Shown piece after piece: positions 34,436 to 46,200 of a stretch of DNA of 64,000 bases. Source of the stretch: Copromyces sp. CBS 386.78 (lineage: Eukaryota > Ascomycota > Sordariomycetes > Sordariales > Sordariaceae); the NCBI GenBank assembly GCA_030685235.1, contig MU839084.1, positions 372,001-436,000 of the forward strand, read 5' to 3'. The notes beneath the pieces were generated by a model, which made no database searches, was not told where the DNA came from, and worked only from the letters and a program-made list of their open reading frames with translations. A program made the translations under genes and the position numbers. Positions within the stretch are counted from its first letter, which is position 1. Each line of letters starts with the position of its first letter.

Positions 34436-36945
34436 GGTTGCGGTTTGGATGCCTTGTTCGGAGGAAGAACGGGTCTCCAGCAAACGAGGCGGGTTGGCGG
34501 TGGTGGTAGTGGGAGAAGAGGGGGGGGGGGTTTCCGACAGGGAGAGAAAGTCGGCCTGGGCTTGATGCAACTAAAGTTTTGCTGCGTGGAACAAGCGGGG
34601 AGCGGGAGTCCAAGGTTCAACACGGTCCACGGCAACCTTGAATCTTAATCGGGGCAAGACTCGATTTGCTTTTCGGTGAGATCAGATCGAACCGCGGAGG
34701 CGAGGCGCAGATGCAGAGCCGTGGGTGGGATCCGATGCCAGGTGATGGCGGTTGGTGAATGGATGTTATCGATGCGGTCCGTCTGGATACGATTGCGATG
34801 GACAGAGAGGGATGGATGGATGGATGCGAGGGGTTTGTTGCTGTTCCGAGCGTTCACCTGCAAATGGAAGGAGAGAGGAGAATCTAGACGGGACACAGTG
34901 TAGTGCTGACGCCAAACTGCGGGTCTTGTTTTGCTCGAAAATTTTGTCAACAATCGCAGGCGCTGGTGGGTTGGTTGTGCCTTTTCGATGCTTCTTTTCA
35001 CTGTCCGGCTGGGGCCGCCACTTGGGCAGTTGTTAGGTAGGGGAGGGGCGGGAGCCTGTAGCGTGCCCGGCAGTGCTGTGTTTTGGTGTTACCCTCGTCG
35101 CCTGCTCCTGCAGTTCTTCGCTAGGTAGGTAGGTAACTTTTGCTGACCGGGCCCTCAAGGTTGCCCTACACCCGCCTGCACCAAACGGCTCGCTCCGTGT
35201 TTCTCGGGAAAGAGAAGGACGTCTCGCTGCAGAAAAAAGATTTGTGAAAGATGGGATAATGAAATGCGAGAACTTCACAAACGCTTCAAGAACACGGTTT
35301 CCAGATGGGAACAAGAGTCGAAAGAACAGGACATCTGTTCTTTCATGTTGGCCATGTGTAAGTCTGCACGGTCAACAGGGCAAGAGATGCACATCGATTT
35401 GGTGGCCAGGCTCTCAGGGCGCCCAAGGCTCAGTGGTTCACTAGCACTGCCCGGCAACCGCAGGGCTGCTGGACGTTGAACGAGGGTCCAGGCGCAAGTG
35501 GAGGGCTGAAGGGGTCCGCGGAAGGTGGGGAGGGGTTAGACGAGTGACGTTTCTACCTCTATCTGCTTCCAGTTATTATGCACTGTATTCTCTTTGTGGT
35601 GTTAACACCAAAAGTTCACAGTATCAACAATAGGTACCGTAACATTCACAGTCCAAGTCTCTCAAAACCTATGACGCACACCCCCTCCCCGCCCAGATTG
35701 GTGTTTCTTTTTGGTTCCCTAGCGCCTGGGTCCCGGCCTCCCTGCCTGCTTGCCTGCCAGACTTGTAAGGCAACGGCGGGGATTCCATTGGGTGCCTGGG
35801 GCTGACAGTGACTCCCATTTGGGGGTCCCTGGATCTCATAAGTCCCCCATCCCTTCGTTCTCGCGTCAACGAAAGAGAGCTTGGGAATGTCCGAGTCGTG
35901 AACTTGTTAGACAAAGACCGCTCGTTCCAGTTGCCTTGCCAGTCGATGGCGGTCAAAACTCTAATGGTAAGGTATCATAGACAAGAGTTCAGAGCTCAAC
36001 TTCCTTTTAGCATCCTCTTGGACTGCTGTGTTGTCTCGTGCAAGTCCCGTCGGTGTCGTGGTGTCTTGACTGCGGCGTCATCCTGCCAAGATCGATAACT
36101 GCACTTATAAGGGGTAGCCAGCGGCCAGCTAAAAAGAGTCACCTATTACCTACACCAGCAAAACAAGATATAACATATCGAACCTCTTTTAAGGCTTTGC
36201 CGTACTTCAAAGTTCAAAGCAGACATGACAAGCAAGCCATGAGTAGTAGCCTCCCTTCCATCAATGGTTCTGGATGCATTTCTTGTCAATGGGCTATCCC
36301 TCCTTACTCAGACCCCCTACTTCCCCATTGTTTCACCTGGAAAGGCCGTGCAACAAACTGAAGTGAGAAAGATGCAACATTGTCGGAAATTTTGGAAACG
36401 TGGCCGCCGCAGCGAGGCAAAGAATGCGTGAAGTGAGTACATAGCAGAACAAGCACAAAGCATGTGATTTTGATATCTTTCATTCTTGGGACCCAGACAG
36501 GTCACGTCGTCAACATGGTATGCCCTGCTGCACTTTCGGTTCCTGTAGTAGCAGTTGTCCTGTATTCCCGGGTGAATGTATGGACGCAATCTGTTGACCT
36601 GACATCTCTTGTGTAGTCCCGGTTACGGTAACCAGGTGTTTTCTTTCTGGGGGTGTAAATAACCCCTAGCCCCTTTCAGGCTTATTAAAACGTGAACCCG
36701 TGAGATCGTCCCAGAGAAATCAACGCGTTGCAACTTAGGTATCTGTAAAAAAGAAAAAAAAATGCGAAAACAAACCCCTTTTTCAAATGTCGATGATAGC
36801 AGTAAAAAAGGCAAAACCCCCCATGTTGGAGATCTTGGTTACCGCCAAGAAAGAGTGACTTTTTCCCAGCCCATCCAGAACCACCGTTCACCAACCCTTA
36901 TGCAAATCCTTCATTACATTTCATTACATTGTAAAGCCAACAAAC
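34436..36945. other. 2.5 kb spacer upstream of importin beta and downstream of leu-4
   Basis: It contains the importin promoter and the leu-4 3' region. GGAT/GGTA-type simple repeats occur at 34806-34826 and 35121-35135. Open frames are under 120 codons and mutually overlapping. I see no gene. Confidence 0.55.
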
Positions 36946-39048
36946 TCACATCTCGTCCGCCTGGGCCTCGAGCGCCTGAATGATGCTCTTGCCGTTGGGA
37001 ACGCTGAGATTCACGTGAGTGTTGACTTCCTTCTCGACGGGCTTGGGAATGATCGGGCTACCGACGCGGCTTCCAACGAACTGTATCAAAAGGGGAGTCA
37101 GTAATTGTTCTCGAAACCAAGCATCACGCAGTGGATGATAGGTGAACTTACGTTGCTAGCCGCGCTGAGAAGAGCAATCAGAGAGCTCTGTACCACATCG
37201 GCGTGAATGCCGACACCCCAGACCTTCTCAGTTTGTCCGGCCGCCGTACACTCTATGTAGGTAGCAGCCTTGACATCACGACCACGGCCGACGGCGTGCT
37301 CTTTGTAGTCCTGGACATCCAAATCTACGCCAACACTCTTGAGGGCGTTGGCCAAGGAGGAAATAGGTCCGTTGCCGCGGCCTCTGAGGTTGTACTCGTG
37401 GCCCTCGATGGAAATAACACCCTCGAACACACGTCCAAGGTTCTTGGTGTCCTGGGTCTTGCCCGGAGCGGGCGGCGCCGGCGAGCTGGATCGGTCGGGG
37501 TTGATCGAGTAGTCGACAATGTTGAAGCGCGGGTTCTCATCGAGGTAGTACGTCTTCTTGAACAAATCGGTAATCTCGGTGGGGAGGAGCTCACGGCCCT
37601 TCTCGTCGGCGATCCTCTGAACGACCTTGCTGAAGGCAACCTGCAGGCCACGGGGCATGTCAAGGTGGAGGTGCTGCTGAATGATCCAGGCAGTGCCGCC
37701 CTTACCACTCTGAGAGTTCACGCGGATAACAGCCTGGTAATCACGTCCAATATCCTTGGGATCCAGAGGGAGGTAGGGCACCTGCCAGTAGTCGGTGTAC
37801 TCCTTGCCCTCCTTTTCGCGCAGGGTGAAGCCCTTCTTGATGGCGTCCTGGTGGGAACCGCTGAAAGCGCACACGACGAGAGAACCGCCGTAAGGCGCAC
37901 GAGGGTGCACCTCGATCTTGTTGCACTCCTCCACAGTCTTAATCACCTTGCCAAGATCGGAGAAGTCAATGTTGGGCGAGACACCCTGGGTGTAGAGGTT
38001 GAGGGCCAAGGTAACCAAGTCGACATTGCCGGTACGCTCTCCGTTTCCAAACAGACATCCTTCCACTCTGTCGGCTCCGGCCATCTGGGCCAGCTCGGCA
38101 GCGGCAACCGCACATCCGCGGTCGTTGTGGGGGTGGAGCGAGATGCACACCTTCTCGCGCTCGGTAATGTTGCGGCAGAAGAACTCCACTTGGTCGGCAT
38201 AGATGTTGGGAGTGGCCATCTCCACTGTTGCGGGGAGGTTGAAGATGATGGGGTTCTCCACCGTGGGTTCCCAGGCGGCCTTTACCGCTTCGCAAATGCG
38301 CACTGCGAACTCGGGGCTGGTATCGGAGAAGGTCTCGGGGCTGAACTCGAACGCCCACTCTGTGCCGGCCATCTCGGGGTCGTCCTTGGTCAGAGACTTG
38401 ACCAGGGCGGCGCACTTGCTGGCCAACTCGACGCTCTCATCCTCTGTAAAGCCGAAAACAATTCGCCTGAAGCATTCGCTGGTAGCCAGGTAGATGTGGA
38501 CGATGGCCTTCTTGGCGCCCTTGAGGGACTGTACTGTGCGGCGGATGAGATCCTCTCTGCAGGGTGACAGAACTTGCAGCCAAACATCGTCGGGAACGGC
38601 ACCGGGAGTCTCTATGAGGCGTCTGGTGAAGTCGTAATCGGTTTGCGAGGCGGAAGGGAAGGAAACCTCGATCTCCTTGTAGCCCAGCTCGGTGAGCATC
38701 TGGAAGTAATTCCACTTCTGGTCGCCGTTCTGCGGAGAGGGAGGGTTAGCCAATCTTGGTGACAAAAGACAGGTTGCAAGTAGGCAGGAGAGGCGGCAGG
38801 CGTACCATGGGGTCAACCAGACTCTGGTTACCATCGCGAAGGTCAGTGGCCAGCCAGCGCGGGGCCTTGACGATGGTCTTGTTGGGCCATTGCCTGTCTG
38901 GGAGATTTACAGGAGGGAACGGCTTGTACTTGGTCGAGGGGTCCTTGAGCCTGAGACACGATGTCTGTTAGAATTTGTGTGTGCGCCGTGACACTTGGGT
39001 CACCGAGCAGGACTCGACGTTGGCTGTATGTTGTGCTTACATCGGCAT
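36946..39048 (-). CDS. leu-4: 2-isopropylmalate synthase, leucine biosynthesis, 621 aa
   Basis: Four exons on the minus strand: 39048-39041, 38950-38806, 38729-37152 and 37080-36946. The first exon is only 8 bases (ATGCCGAT); splicing restores [14 protein letters not shown], the usual start of fungal enzymes. The enzyme condenses acetyl-CoA with 2-oxoisovalerate, the first committed step of leucine synthesis. The HMGL-like TIM barrel begins at DLRDGNQSL (substrate and metal site), continues with a catalytic SLHPHNDRG and [15 protein letters not shown], and is followed by the C-terminal leucine-feedback regulatory domain with [14 protein letters not shown]. The protein ends with an exon of 45 codons. 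A TGAGTCA site lies 226 bases upstream of the ATG. Identity is very firm; localisation (cytosol or mitochondria) is not settled because no clear presequence follows the first Met. Confidence 0.95.
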
Positions 39049-41282
39049 CTTGAATACGGTGCGAGGAGGTTGACTGGGCAATGCGGTTTGGACAGAAGAT
39101 GGGAAAGATCAAACAATGATGTCGTGACTGACGTGCTCCGGTAGAAAGAAGGACGGGAAAGTGGGGTGAAGGTATGTAAGATCCCAATGGCAAGTCCCCA
39201 ATTGCAAAGGAAAAGTACGATACGTGGTCCAGTATTATAACCAACTCGGCGCCAGCAACTCGTGAAAGTTTTCTGAGTCATTCCACCTGGCTCCCGTCTT
39301 GGAAGAGCGACCGGCGCGTTTCCGGTAACGGGGCGTGATGGGCCTTGCTGGGGAGATCTTCCCGGGGCCAAGCTTCAACTCCAACAACCACGAGACGGGG
39401 GACTCTGGGTTGCCCCACTCTCCCGGACGGACTGCAACCCTTTTTTGCCCACTTCAGACACTTTCGTCTTGAATGTCAGGCAAATGTCCCGGCAAATGTC
39501 CAAGATGTTTTCTCCTTGCAGTATCCTATGTATGTCCATTGCTACTGGCTCTGGTTTGCGTGTTTGGATCTTTTCCCAGAACGTCTTCTGCTGAAGTCTT
39601 GATGTCTGCTGCTGGGCACAGACGACATAGAGACGGTCTAGCTGAGTCCTAACAGAGTGAGTACTCGTCGATCCTCTCTTGTGAGCCTCTTCCCTCTGCC
39701 GCCGAGTCCCGTCTTATACGAATTGGCCATCCTGGATTGGCTCGTTGGCCACGAATCTTTAGCAAACTTTTCCAGGGACAACACGTCAATTGGACAGCCA
39801 GAGCCGTTCTAAAGCCGTTCTCTCCACTGCACATGCCAGTTGCTTGGCCGGCCTCCCGTTGCCCGAGGAAAAGCTGGTGTTTACTTCGAGAACTTCTATT
39901 GTGGACGACCAGTCCTCCGATTCGGGGGTCCGGCGCTGGCATACCACTGCATACGACATCCCGAACCGAGCCTTTGACGGCATCAATGACGGGGATCCCG
40001 GGCTGGACGGCTTGCGCAATGGCCAGACAAGGGACAGGCCGCTTCCGACCCGAACTACTAATAAAACAGGGGAAGCATTCCAGGATGTCCCACTCTCTTC
40101 TCCGCCAAAGTGTATCATCACCGATCATCGGACCTTTGTTGCTAGGGGAATCATGCGATTTGTTTGGAATGTTTATTCTAAACCCCTTGGGAGCCGATCT
40201 TCCCCAGGCCTCCAGTGTCTTTTATTTTCAACCTAGAAACATGGAATCAGGAGCGAAGAAATATCATGAAGAAATATCGACTATCCCCGCGGGGTTAGCT
40301 CCCTAGCGTGGAAGTTAGTGCACATCCGCTGTGACGCCGTCAGAAGCCATGCGTCATGATGTTATGCGGCGCCAGCAAGGTGTCTTGCGCCCTTGTCATG
40401 CACAACCAACCTCGTTTAAGAACATCAGATGTTTTGTCGAAGTTTCTTCCCAAGACCTCCCTCATGTTTGGGATAGTTGACTCTACTGATCAAGGGAAAG
40501 ATGAGTGTTCGAGGCGCCGTTTTATACCACGCCATAGCATAGGTAAGAAGGTACACTACTCATCGCCAACAGCTCAAAATAGGTGACGACCACCAATCAA
40601 CAAGCCACAGACCTCGGCCTTCAGATTTAACCCGGGGATCAACACCAGAGAAAGCTCCAGGTCATATCACCAATATAAACCGACGACAAGTCGCATACAT
40701 GTGAACACTCGCATAGATTAAGCCCTTAACCCGGAGACCGGTTGTTGAGAACAAGGGAGTTCACTACCGGAAGTGGTGTTGGCCTCATTCGCATGAATCT
40801 CCACGCCTGCTACGTCCTTCCAGAATATGGCTACACCAAGTGGTACTTCATTGCTGAGTTCTTACTTTGTGAAGCAATGTAGGAAGTTAGTTCATTCTCA
40901 TCGACAAATAATGCAAAGTCAAACAAGGATCACCTCATATAGATTCATGACCGAGACAAGCGAGCAGCTGTGTAATTATCATCATAGATGCTATGTAGGT
41001 ATAGTGTGTAGAGCCAGGCCGCAGATTCGATATGTACAAAAGAAGCCAATCCTTTTCTTTTTGCCTTCTTCCACACCAGTATGTAAAAAGGCCAAATATT
41101 CGCTTCTTCATCTTCTTCTTCATCTTTCTACAGAGATGTACCAAGTATATCGCCATGCTAGCTAGCTCAGGTAAAAAGGAGAACCAGAAACTGGAAGTAG
41201 AGAAAGTGAAATGTCGTCGCCAACAAAAAGAAAACCTCCCAGCCAGATCCAAAAGTGCCATGACAAGGAGACAGGAAAATGA
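39049..41282. other. Promoter of leu-4 and 3' region of the second ferric reductase
   Basis: The leu-4 promoter with a CPC1/Gcn4-type TGAGTCA at 39274-39280. A plus-strand frame of 189 codons (39737-40306) has no motif and overlaps equally long antisense frames, so it is not accepted. Nothing else supported. Confidence 0.55.
39274..39280. promoter_or_regulatory. Candidate CPC1/Gcn4-type site TGAGTCA upstream of leu-4
   Basis: Perfect TGA(C/G)TCA heptamer 226 bases upstream of the leu-4 ATG. CPC1, the Gcn4 orthologue, activates amino-acid biosynthesis genes through this sequence. A 7-mer can occur by chance; its promoter position makes it a fair candidate. Confidence 0.5.
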
Positions 41283-43208
41283 TTACCAAGTAAAACTTTC
41301 CTCCACAAAATCAATCACCGTCCCCCTCTCCCTCTGACACCCTCTCACCGCATGCCTCACATCATCCGCCAACCCGCCCGGTCCGCACACCGTCACGCAC
41401 ATGGCGCCCTGCTGCTCATGCACCTCCTTGGCCAACAACATTGGTATGTTCGGCCGGCCAGGGAACATCTGCACGCTCCTTGACGCGCTGGCCATCTCCC
41501 TCGGGTTTTTTGGTCTTGTCACAAACAGCTTGATGTGCAAGATCTCTTTTCGTCTCGGCAGCCGCAGAATGGCGTCCATCCACGGCCTGATCCACTCGAG
41601 CGACTCAAAGTCTCTCACGATCCAGACCAGCACCACGCGCCGTGTCGCCACCGTGCCGTCCGCATACCCCTCGACCAGGTGGCGCAGGTACGAGATCTGG
41701 TGCGTGATGCCCGTGGCGCCGCAGAAGAGGACGGCTGTGCCGTAGCTGTCGAGCGAGTGGTGGCCTGCGTAGGGACCCTCGAAGGCGGCGCGGATGGTGA
41801 TGCCTGGTCGGCGGAGGTCGGCGGTTCCCGCCACGGCGCGGTCGTATAGCTTGCGAGTGAAGCCGGATTGGGCGCCGATAACGAAGGAGACGGAGGTGGC
41901 GACGGGTTTCTTGACGCTGAAGCTCCGGGAGGTGCCGGCGCCGACGTCCTTTTCGCTGATGGGGAGAAGTTCGTCCTCGGTGGTGTGCTCGACCCAGGCG
42001 ATGGAGAACGGGTGGTTCTCCCACGACCGGACGCCGCTGAACCGGAGGTAGGCGTGCGTCCCCGGTTGGACGTCGACGTAGCGCGGGAGGCTGAGGGTCA
42101 CGCGGCAGGTCTCGCCGGGCATGGGCTCGACGAAGGCGGTGGTGGTTCCGCGTGCGCGTGACCAGTTGCAGTAGGCCAGGCGGAACATGCGAGCTAGACG
42201 CTCGGCGATCCAGACGCTGAAGATGCCGATGATCCAGGGGATCTGGGGGAGTCCGCCCTCAATGGTCGCAGTGACGCAGTGGACCCACGTCGCGCCGAAG
42301 GAGACGAAGGCGAGGATGATGTGCGTGTTGAGGAAGGTCTCGTAGAAGGCGTGACGGATGGGAGACAGAGACAGGATCATAATGAGGACCAGGGTGGCTG
42401 TGCCGACCATTCCTGAGCCGATGAAGCGGTCATTGAGTGTCTTCTCTTTGACTCCCGCCCAGCCATTGTCGGCTACCTGGACGACGGCCCATGAGATCAG
42501 GTGAAGGAGCACCTCAAAGACCACGACACGGCCCATCCATCGGTGAAGGAGGTTGTAAGTGTCGAAGCTGACTTGTAGGAGGCCGATAAGCGGATTGTTT
42601 CGGCCTGCGAGGATGATGAGCGGCACCATGTTGACCATAGCAAGAGTGCCCGACCGTCCACGAAGTTCAGCCAAGAAGGAGTACTTGTTCTCGTTGCCCC
42701 AGTTGAGAATGAACATGTACGCTAGGTTGCTGGCCAGGTAAAGGGCGAGAAGGACGCTGTGAAGCCTCGAGGGTAGAGTGCCCATGTTTATGGCGCTCGA
42801 GAGTCGGATTTCTCGGTTGTGGCGTTTGTTCCATAAAGGGGCGTAGATGAGATTCCTCTTCACACCCGGCATCCAGCTCCATTGCTTCACCTTCCAAAAG
42901 TGTTGCCTATCGCCTGGGATAGACATGGCTGACAGTAACCTGAGCTTCGCCCATGATAGCTCTATTATCCTGACTCCCAGTACCACGATGGCGACCGCCC
43001 CCATGCTAAGCCAGAGCGTGTCCCTAAACAAGAGGTTCATAGGTTGATTGACTCCATTGAGTCCTGTGTTGAAGGGGGCGATGGTAGGGTTTGCCCCTTC
43101 TGTTAATGTGCTTGTTGCTTCGTTTCGTATTTGCATTGCTGGTGTTAAGTGATCGCCCGGGTTGTTGAAGTCGAGGGCAGCGCGCCTGCGCCGTTGAAGG
43201 ATATCCAT
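41283..43208 (-). CDS. Ferric reductase (FRE family), complete, 641 aa
   Basis: Single exon from ATG at 43208 to stop at 41283. An in-frame TTG seven codons earlier is not a start. Hydrophobic spans begin near residue 63. The heme-ligand pairs are HRWMGRVVVFEVLLH (about residues 225-239) and HIILAFVSFGATWVH (about 285-300), each with 13 residues between histidines. FAD binding is shown by ENHPFSIAW, NADPH binding by the GATGI core, and the C-terminus by the CGPGG pocket and the terminal FVEESFTW. These define NOX/FRE superfamily metalloreductases that reduce Fe3+ at the plasma membrane with NADPH. The protein lacks introns, like the ferric reductase at 1-1509, with which it shares the layout but not close sequence. 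It ends with an aromatic Trp as in NOX/FRE enzymes. Substrate (iron or copper) is not resolved. Confidence 0.93.
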   Translation of the reverse strand: MDILQRRRRAALDFNNPGDHLTPAMQIRNEATSTLTEGANPTIAPFNTGLNGVNQPMNLLFRDTLWLSMGAVAIVVLGVRIIELSWAKLRLLSAMSIPGDRQHFWKVKQWSWMPGVKRNLIYAPLWNKRHNREIRLSSAINMGTLPSRLHSVLLALYLASNLAYMFILNWGNENKYSFLAELRGRSGTLAMVNMVPLIILAGRNNPLIGLLQVSFDTYNLLHRWMGRVVVFEVLLHLISWAVVQVADNGWAGVKEKTLNDRFIGSGMVGTATLVLIMILSLSPIRHAFYETFLNTHIILAFVSFGATWVHCVTATIEGGLPQIPWIIGIFSVWIAERLARMFRLAYCNWSRARGTTTAFVEPMPGETCRVTLSLPRYVDVQPGTHAYLRFSGVRSWENHPFSIAWVEHTTEDELLPISEKDVGAGTSRSFSVKKPVATSVSFVIGAQSGFTRKLYDRAVAGTADLRRPGITIRAAFEGPYAGHHSLDSYGTAVLFCGATGITHQISYLRHLVEGYADGTVATRRVVLVWIVRDFESLEWIRPWMDAILRLPRRKEILHIKLFVTRPKNPREMASASRSVQMFPGRPNIPMLLAKEVHEQQGAMCVTVCGPGGLADDVRHAVRGCQRERGTVIDFVEESFTW

Positions 43209-46200
43209 TTTCGTAGTTGTGATACTCAATTTCGACGTGATCCGGTGGTAGGTGAGGAGGTCCTCAAACGAGGGAAAAGAAAGCGGCTAGGAAGCTAGGA
43301 GAAGCCGGTGCTCAAAGTCTTCCTTCTAAATGTGTCGGTTCGAGGGAGTAGACCGCGCAGTGACCCAGAGTCGTGAATGCTATCGAATGAGATGCCAACC
43401 AGTGTATAATCGTATCATGCTCGGACAGAACCGAAATGGGATGATCTCACGAGACAGGAACTCCGAGGATGGCCAGGTGAAGCGCTCAAGCCGCCCGTTG
43501 GGCTGGGTTCAGGGGGATGAAGCAAACAAACCCTTTGTATGTCTTGGTCCCTGACTGTTCGATTGTAAATGCCGGTGCCGTGGAACAAAGCCAGGACGTC
43601 ACTTTTCTTAGGCTTGCAGGTGTCAGACTCTGATAATTGGAGGCACCCTGAATAGCCGCACGCACCTTGAACACCACTCTTTCTTTCGGCCAAACTTTTG
43701 TTGGTTGGACCGGCGCTGGATTTTTCCAAACAAGGTGAGCCTCTCTTGCTCAACACCAACTTGCCACTTGTGGCTCCGGGCCGGCGGATGTTGTACTGAG
43801 CAGCAGAGAGTGCGGTCGAAGGAGGATGGACAGGAAATCCGGACTCTGACGACGATATATGAGGGGCCGAACCTTGATCGTAGACTGGGTTGACCTTGTT
43901 AATCGTCCTGGTTGTTTCCTGCGTGGGCGCGATTCGCCGGGGCAGAGGCGCTGCTTGTCGAATGTGCAGCGATGCGCTGGACCTCTGAAGGAGAATGAGG
44001 ATAATGACCTTGGATCTTCTTTGCCTGATAATACCCGTGCGACCTATGACCAAGTCCCGTGCCGCCTAGGTAAACAACTCTGTATTATAGTTCGGCAATT
44101 GTCGATTTTCAACTGTTGGTTGATGATGGGCTGCGCCTGCGAGCCTTGGTTGATCGATCAGGGCAAACACCACAAACTTGCTGGTAAAGCCCGACAGAGG
44201 GGCCTTCTCTTATTTGATCTGGGAAGATCCAGTTCGAAAAGGTGCTTTGCCGGCTCTTTCGCGCACCTGGCAACGTATGATTTGATGTCGGCTGGTGGCA
44301 ACAGTTTGTCGCTAGGGTGAGTAGAAAGCGACGGGAAGGGTAACCGTTAAATCGTTTATCGTTCGATACTGTTCAACTCTCCATCCACCAAAGACCTTGT
44401 GTCCGGGGAACAGTTCCCCGCGCGCCCGTGATAGCGGTAACGAAAGAACAAAAAGGCAAAGTGAACTGCACAGTCTGTTCACGGTCGCTGCGTAGACCCA
44501 AATCTGACAAACCGATTTGGAATTCGCAATGACGTAAAGTGAATGAGAGTAAGGGGCAAGAGCGAAAGGAGGTTAACAAAAATGACAGCCGCCCCGTGTA
44601 GTGTAAGGGTGTTATTCAGGTGCGTAGTAGGCTTTGCGCAGGAGAGGTGGTAAGTAAGGAGTGCAATGGTGAATAGACTGGCAGTGTTAAGTTACTCACT
44701 GAACGTTACCAAGCGATCGTTATTCAGGTCTGCGGTGATCAATACCTCCTCTAGAGCCGCCCGCGTGGTGCGGGTTTGTCGGTCGCTGATTCTCTCGTCC
44801 GTTGAGGTTGCCCCTTCGGGAATGGGACGAACGACGGTTTAAGTGAAGAACCACAAAAACTCCACAACCAGCCGAGGGATGAAAAAGATACGTAGATCGC
44901 GTACCCAAAATAAAATAAAAAGAAATTAGAGATAGACCTGCGCGACAGATCAAATACACTTGAGCCCTGGTAAGTTCGTGAGCTCGGTACATACAGGGTT
45001 TTCGACAGGGCAGGCCGCTGCAAATGCCCTGCAAGTGCCCTGCAAGTGCGCTGTGAATGCCCTCTAGCTTTACCCGTTGTAGAAGATGGGGATGATTGAT
45101 ACTAGTGATTTGGGTGATTCTGGTCCATGAGCTGCCCTGGCGAAATAAAGACCTGGAGTGTGTGTGTGAGAGTTGCTGAAATGTGCTGTCAACTCTTTCT
45201 CTCCTTGAGATCAGGCGATTTCAGCCAATCAGATAGCGTAGATAGCTCTGTCCTGCCTTGCAAACCCCCGTGGTAAGAAAATATGGGGCAAGAACCAGAC
45301 TAACAAACCTATAAGGGCTGATATGTAGTAACGGCCCGACCACAGAAAAAAAGATTTGTAGAGAGCAACGCCGGCTTGGTGTCTGCAGAAAGCAAAAGGG
45401 CATGACGCTGTTCCATGCAACAAACGCCAGATATGTCGCTCAACGGCACTCTGCTCCCTCTGCCTAAGCCCAAGCGGAGCAAGACCCGAGCAAAGTGCCT
45501 CCCCCTGGAGCAGTGGCGGATGCAACGAGCACGACACGGCGGGTCGAACACGCATCTACGGAAAGAATCCCGTACGACGAGCAACCAGAATCGGACTGTC
45601 CTGGGCCGACAAGAAAGGCCCAGCCTGGGCAGAGTGGGAGTCTGATCTCACACCCCTTGACACTTCACATCTTCCTAATCTCTCTCGCTCGGAAATCCAA
45701 CCGGACTGGCGGCATGTGGATTCCAGCCCTCCGAAAGCACGGGGCCCTGCAACAGATTGGGACATTGGGTTCGCTTCGCCCCATTCCAAGGAGAACTATT
45801 CGGAGGCACATGGAATGAGGGAGATCCTGTCGTGGATCAGCAGGGCAAGGATGTATCGTCCAAGAGGCCCAGCGGTGCTCAGCCCAGGGGCCCCGGACAG
45901 TTAGACCAGTCCCGAGGGACAATCGGAGAGACCGTACGTCTGGCTGCCATGATCTCAGGGGATAAAACGATGACTGGGGAAAGAGAAAAAAGGATTGGTA
46001 TACAACAAACGCAAGATGCTGCGGGATGGTTTAGTTGGACAACGCAAAAGGGAGGCTCCAACTTGGGCAATTGGAAGGTTCCCTCAGAACTTCGCAGTAC
46101 TGAATCGCCGCCGCCTCTTGATTGGATACCCACCGCCGCAAGGGGTCTTGTTTGGTAGCACGTTTTTGGTCTTGGCTTCACGACCGCCGCCAACCGCAGG

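Noticed and set aside
37203..38567. 454-codon plus-strand frame inside leu-4
   Set aside because: It lies exactly antisense to the leu-4 exon. C-ending codon bias there leaves few stops on the other strand, so it is a shadow.
39737..40306. 189-codon plus-strand frame upstream of leu-4
   Set aside because: No recognisable domain and matched by overlapping antisense frames; composition unlike neighbouring genes.
45757..46158. 133-codon plus-strand frame in the gene-poor stretch
   Set aside because: Starts at a non-ATG codon, has no family resemblance and is overlapped by two other frames.
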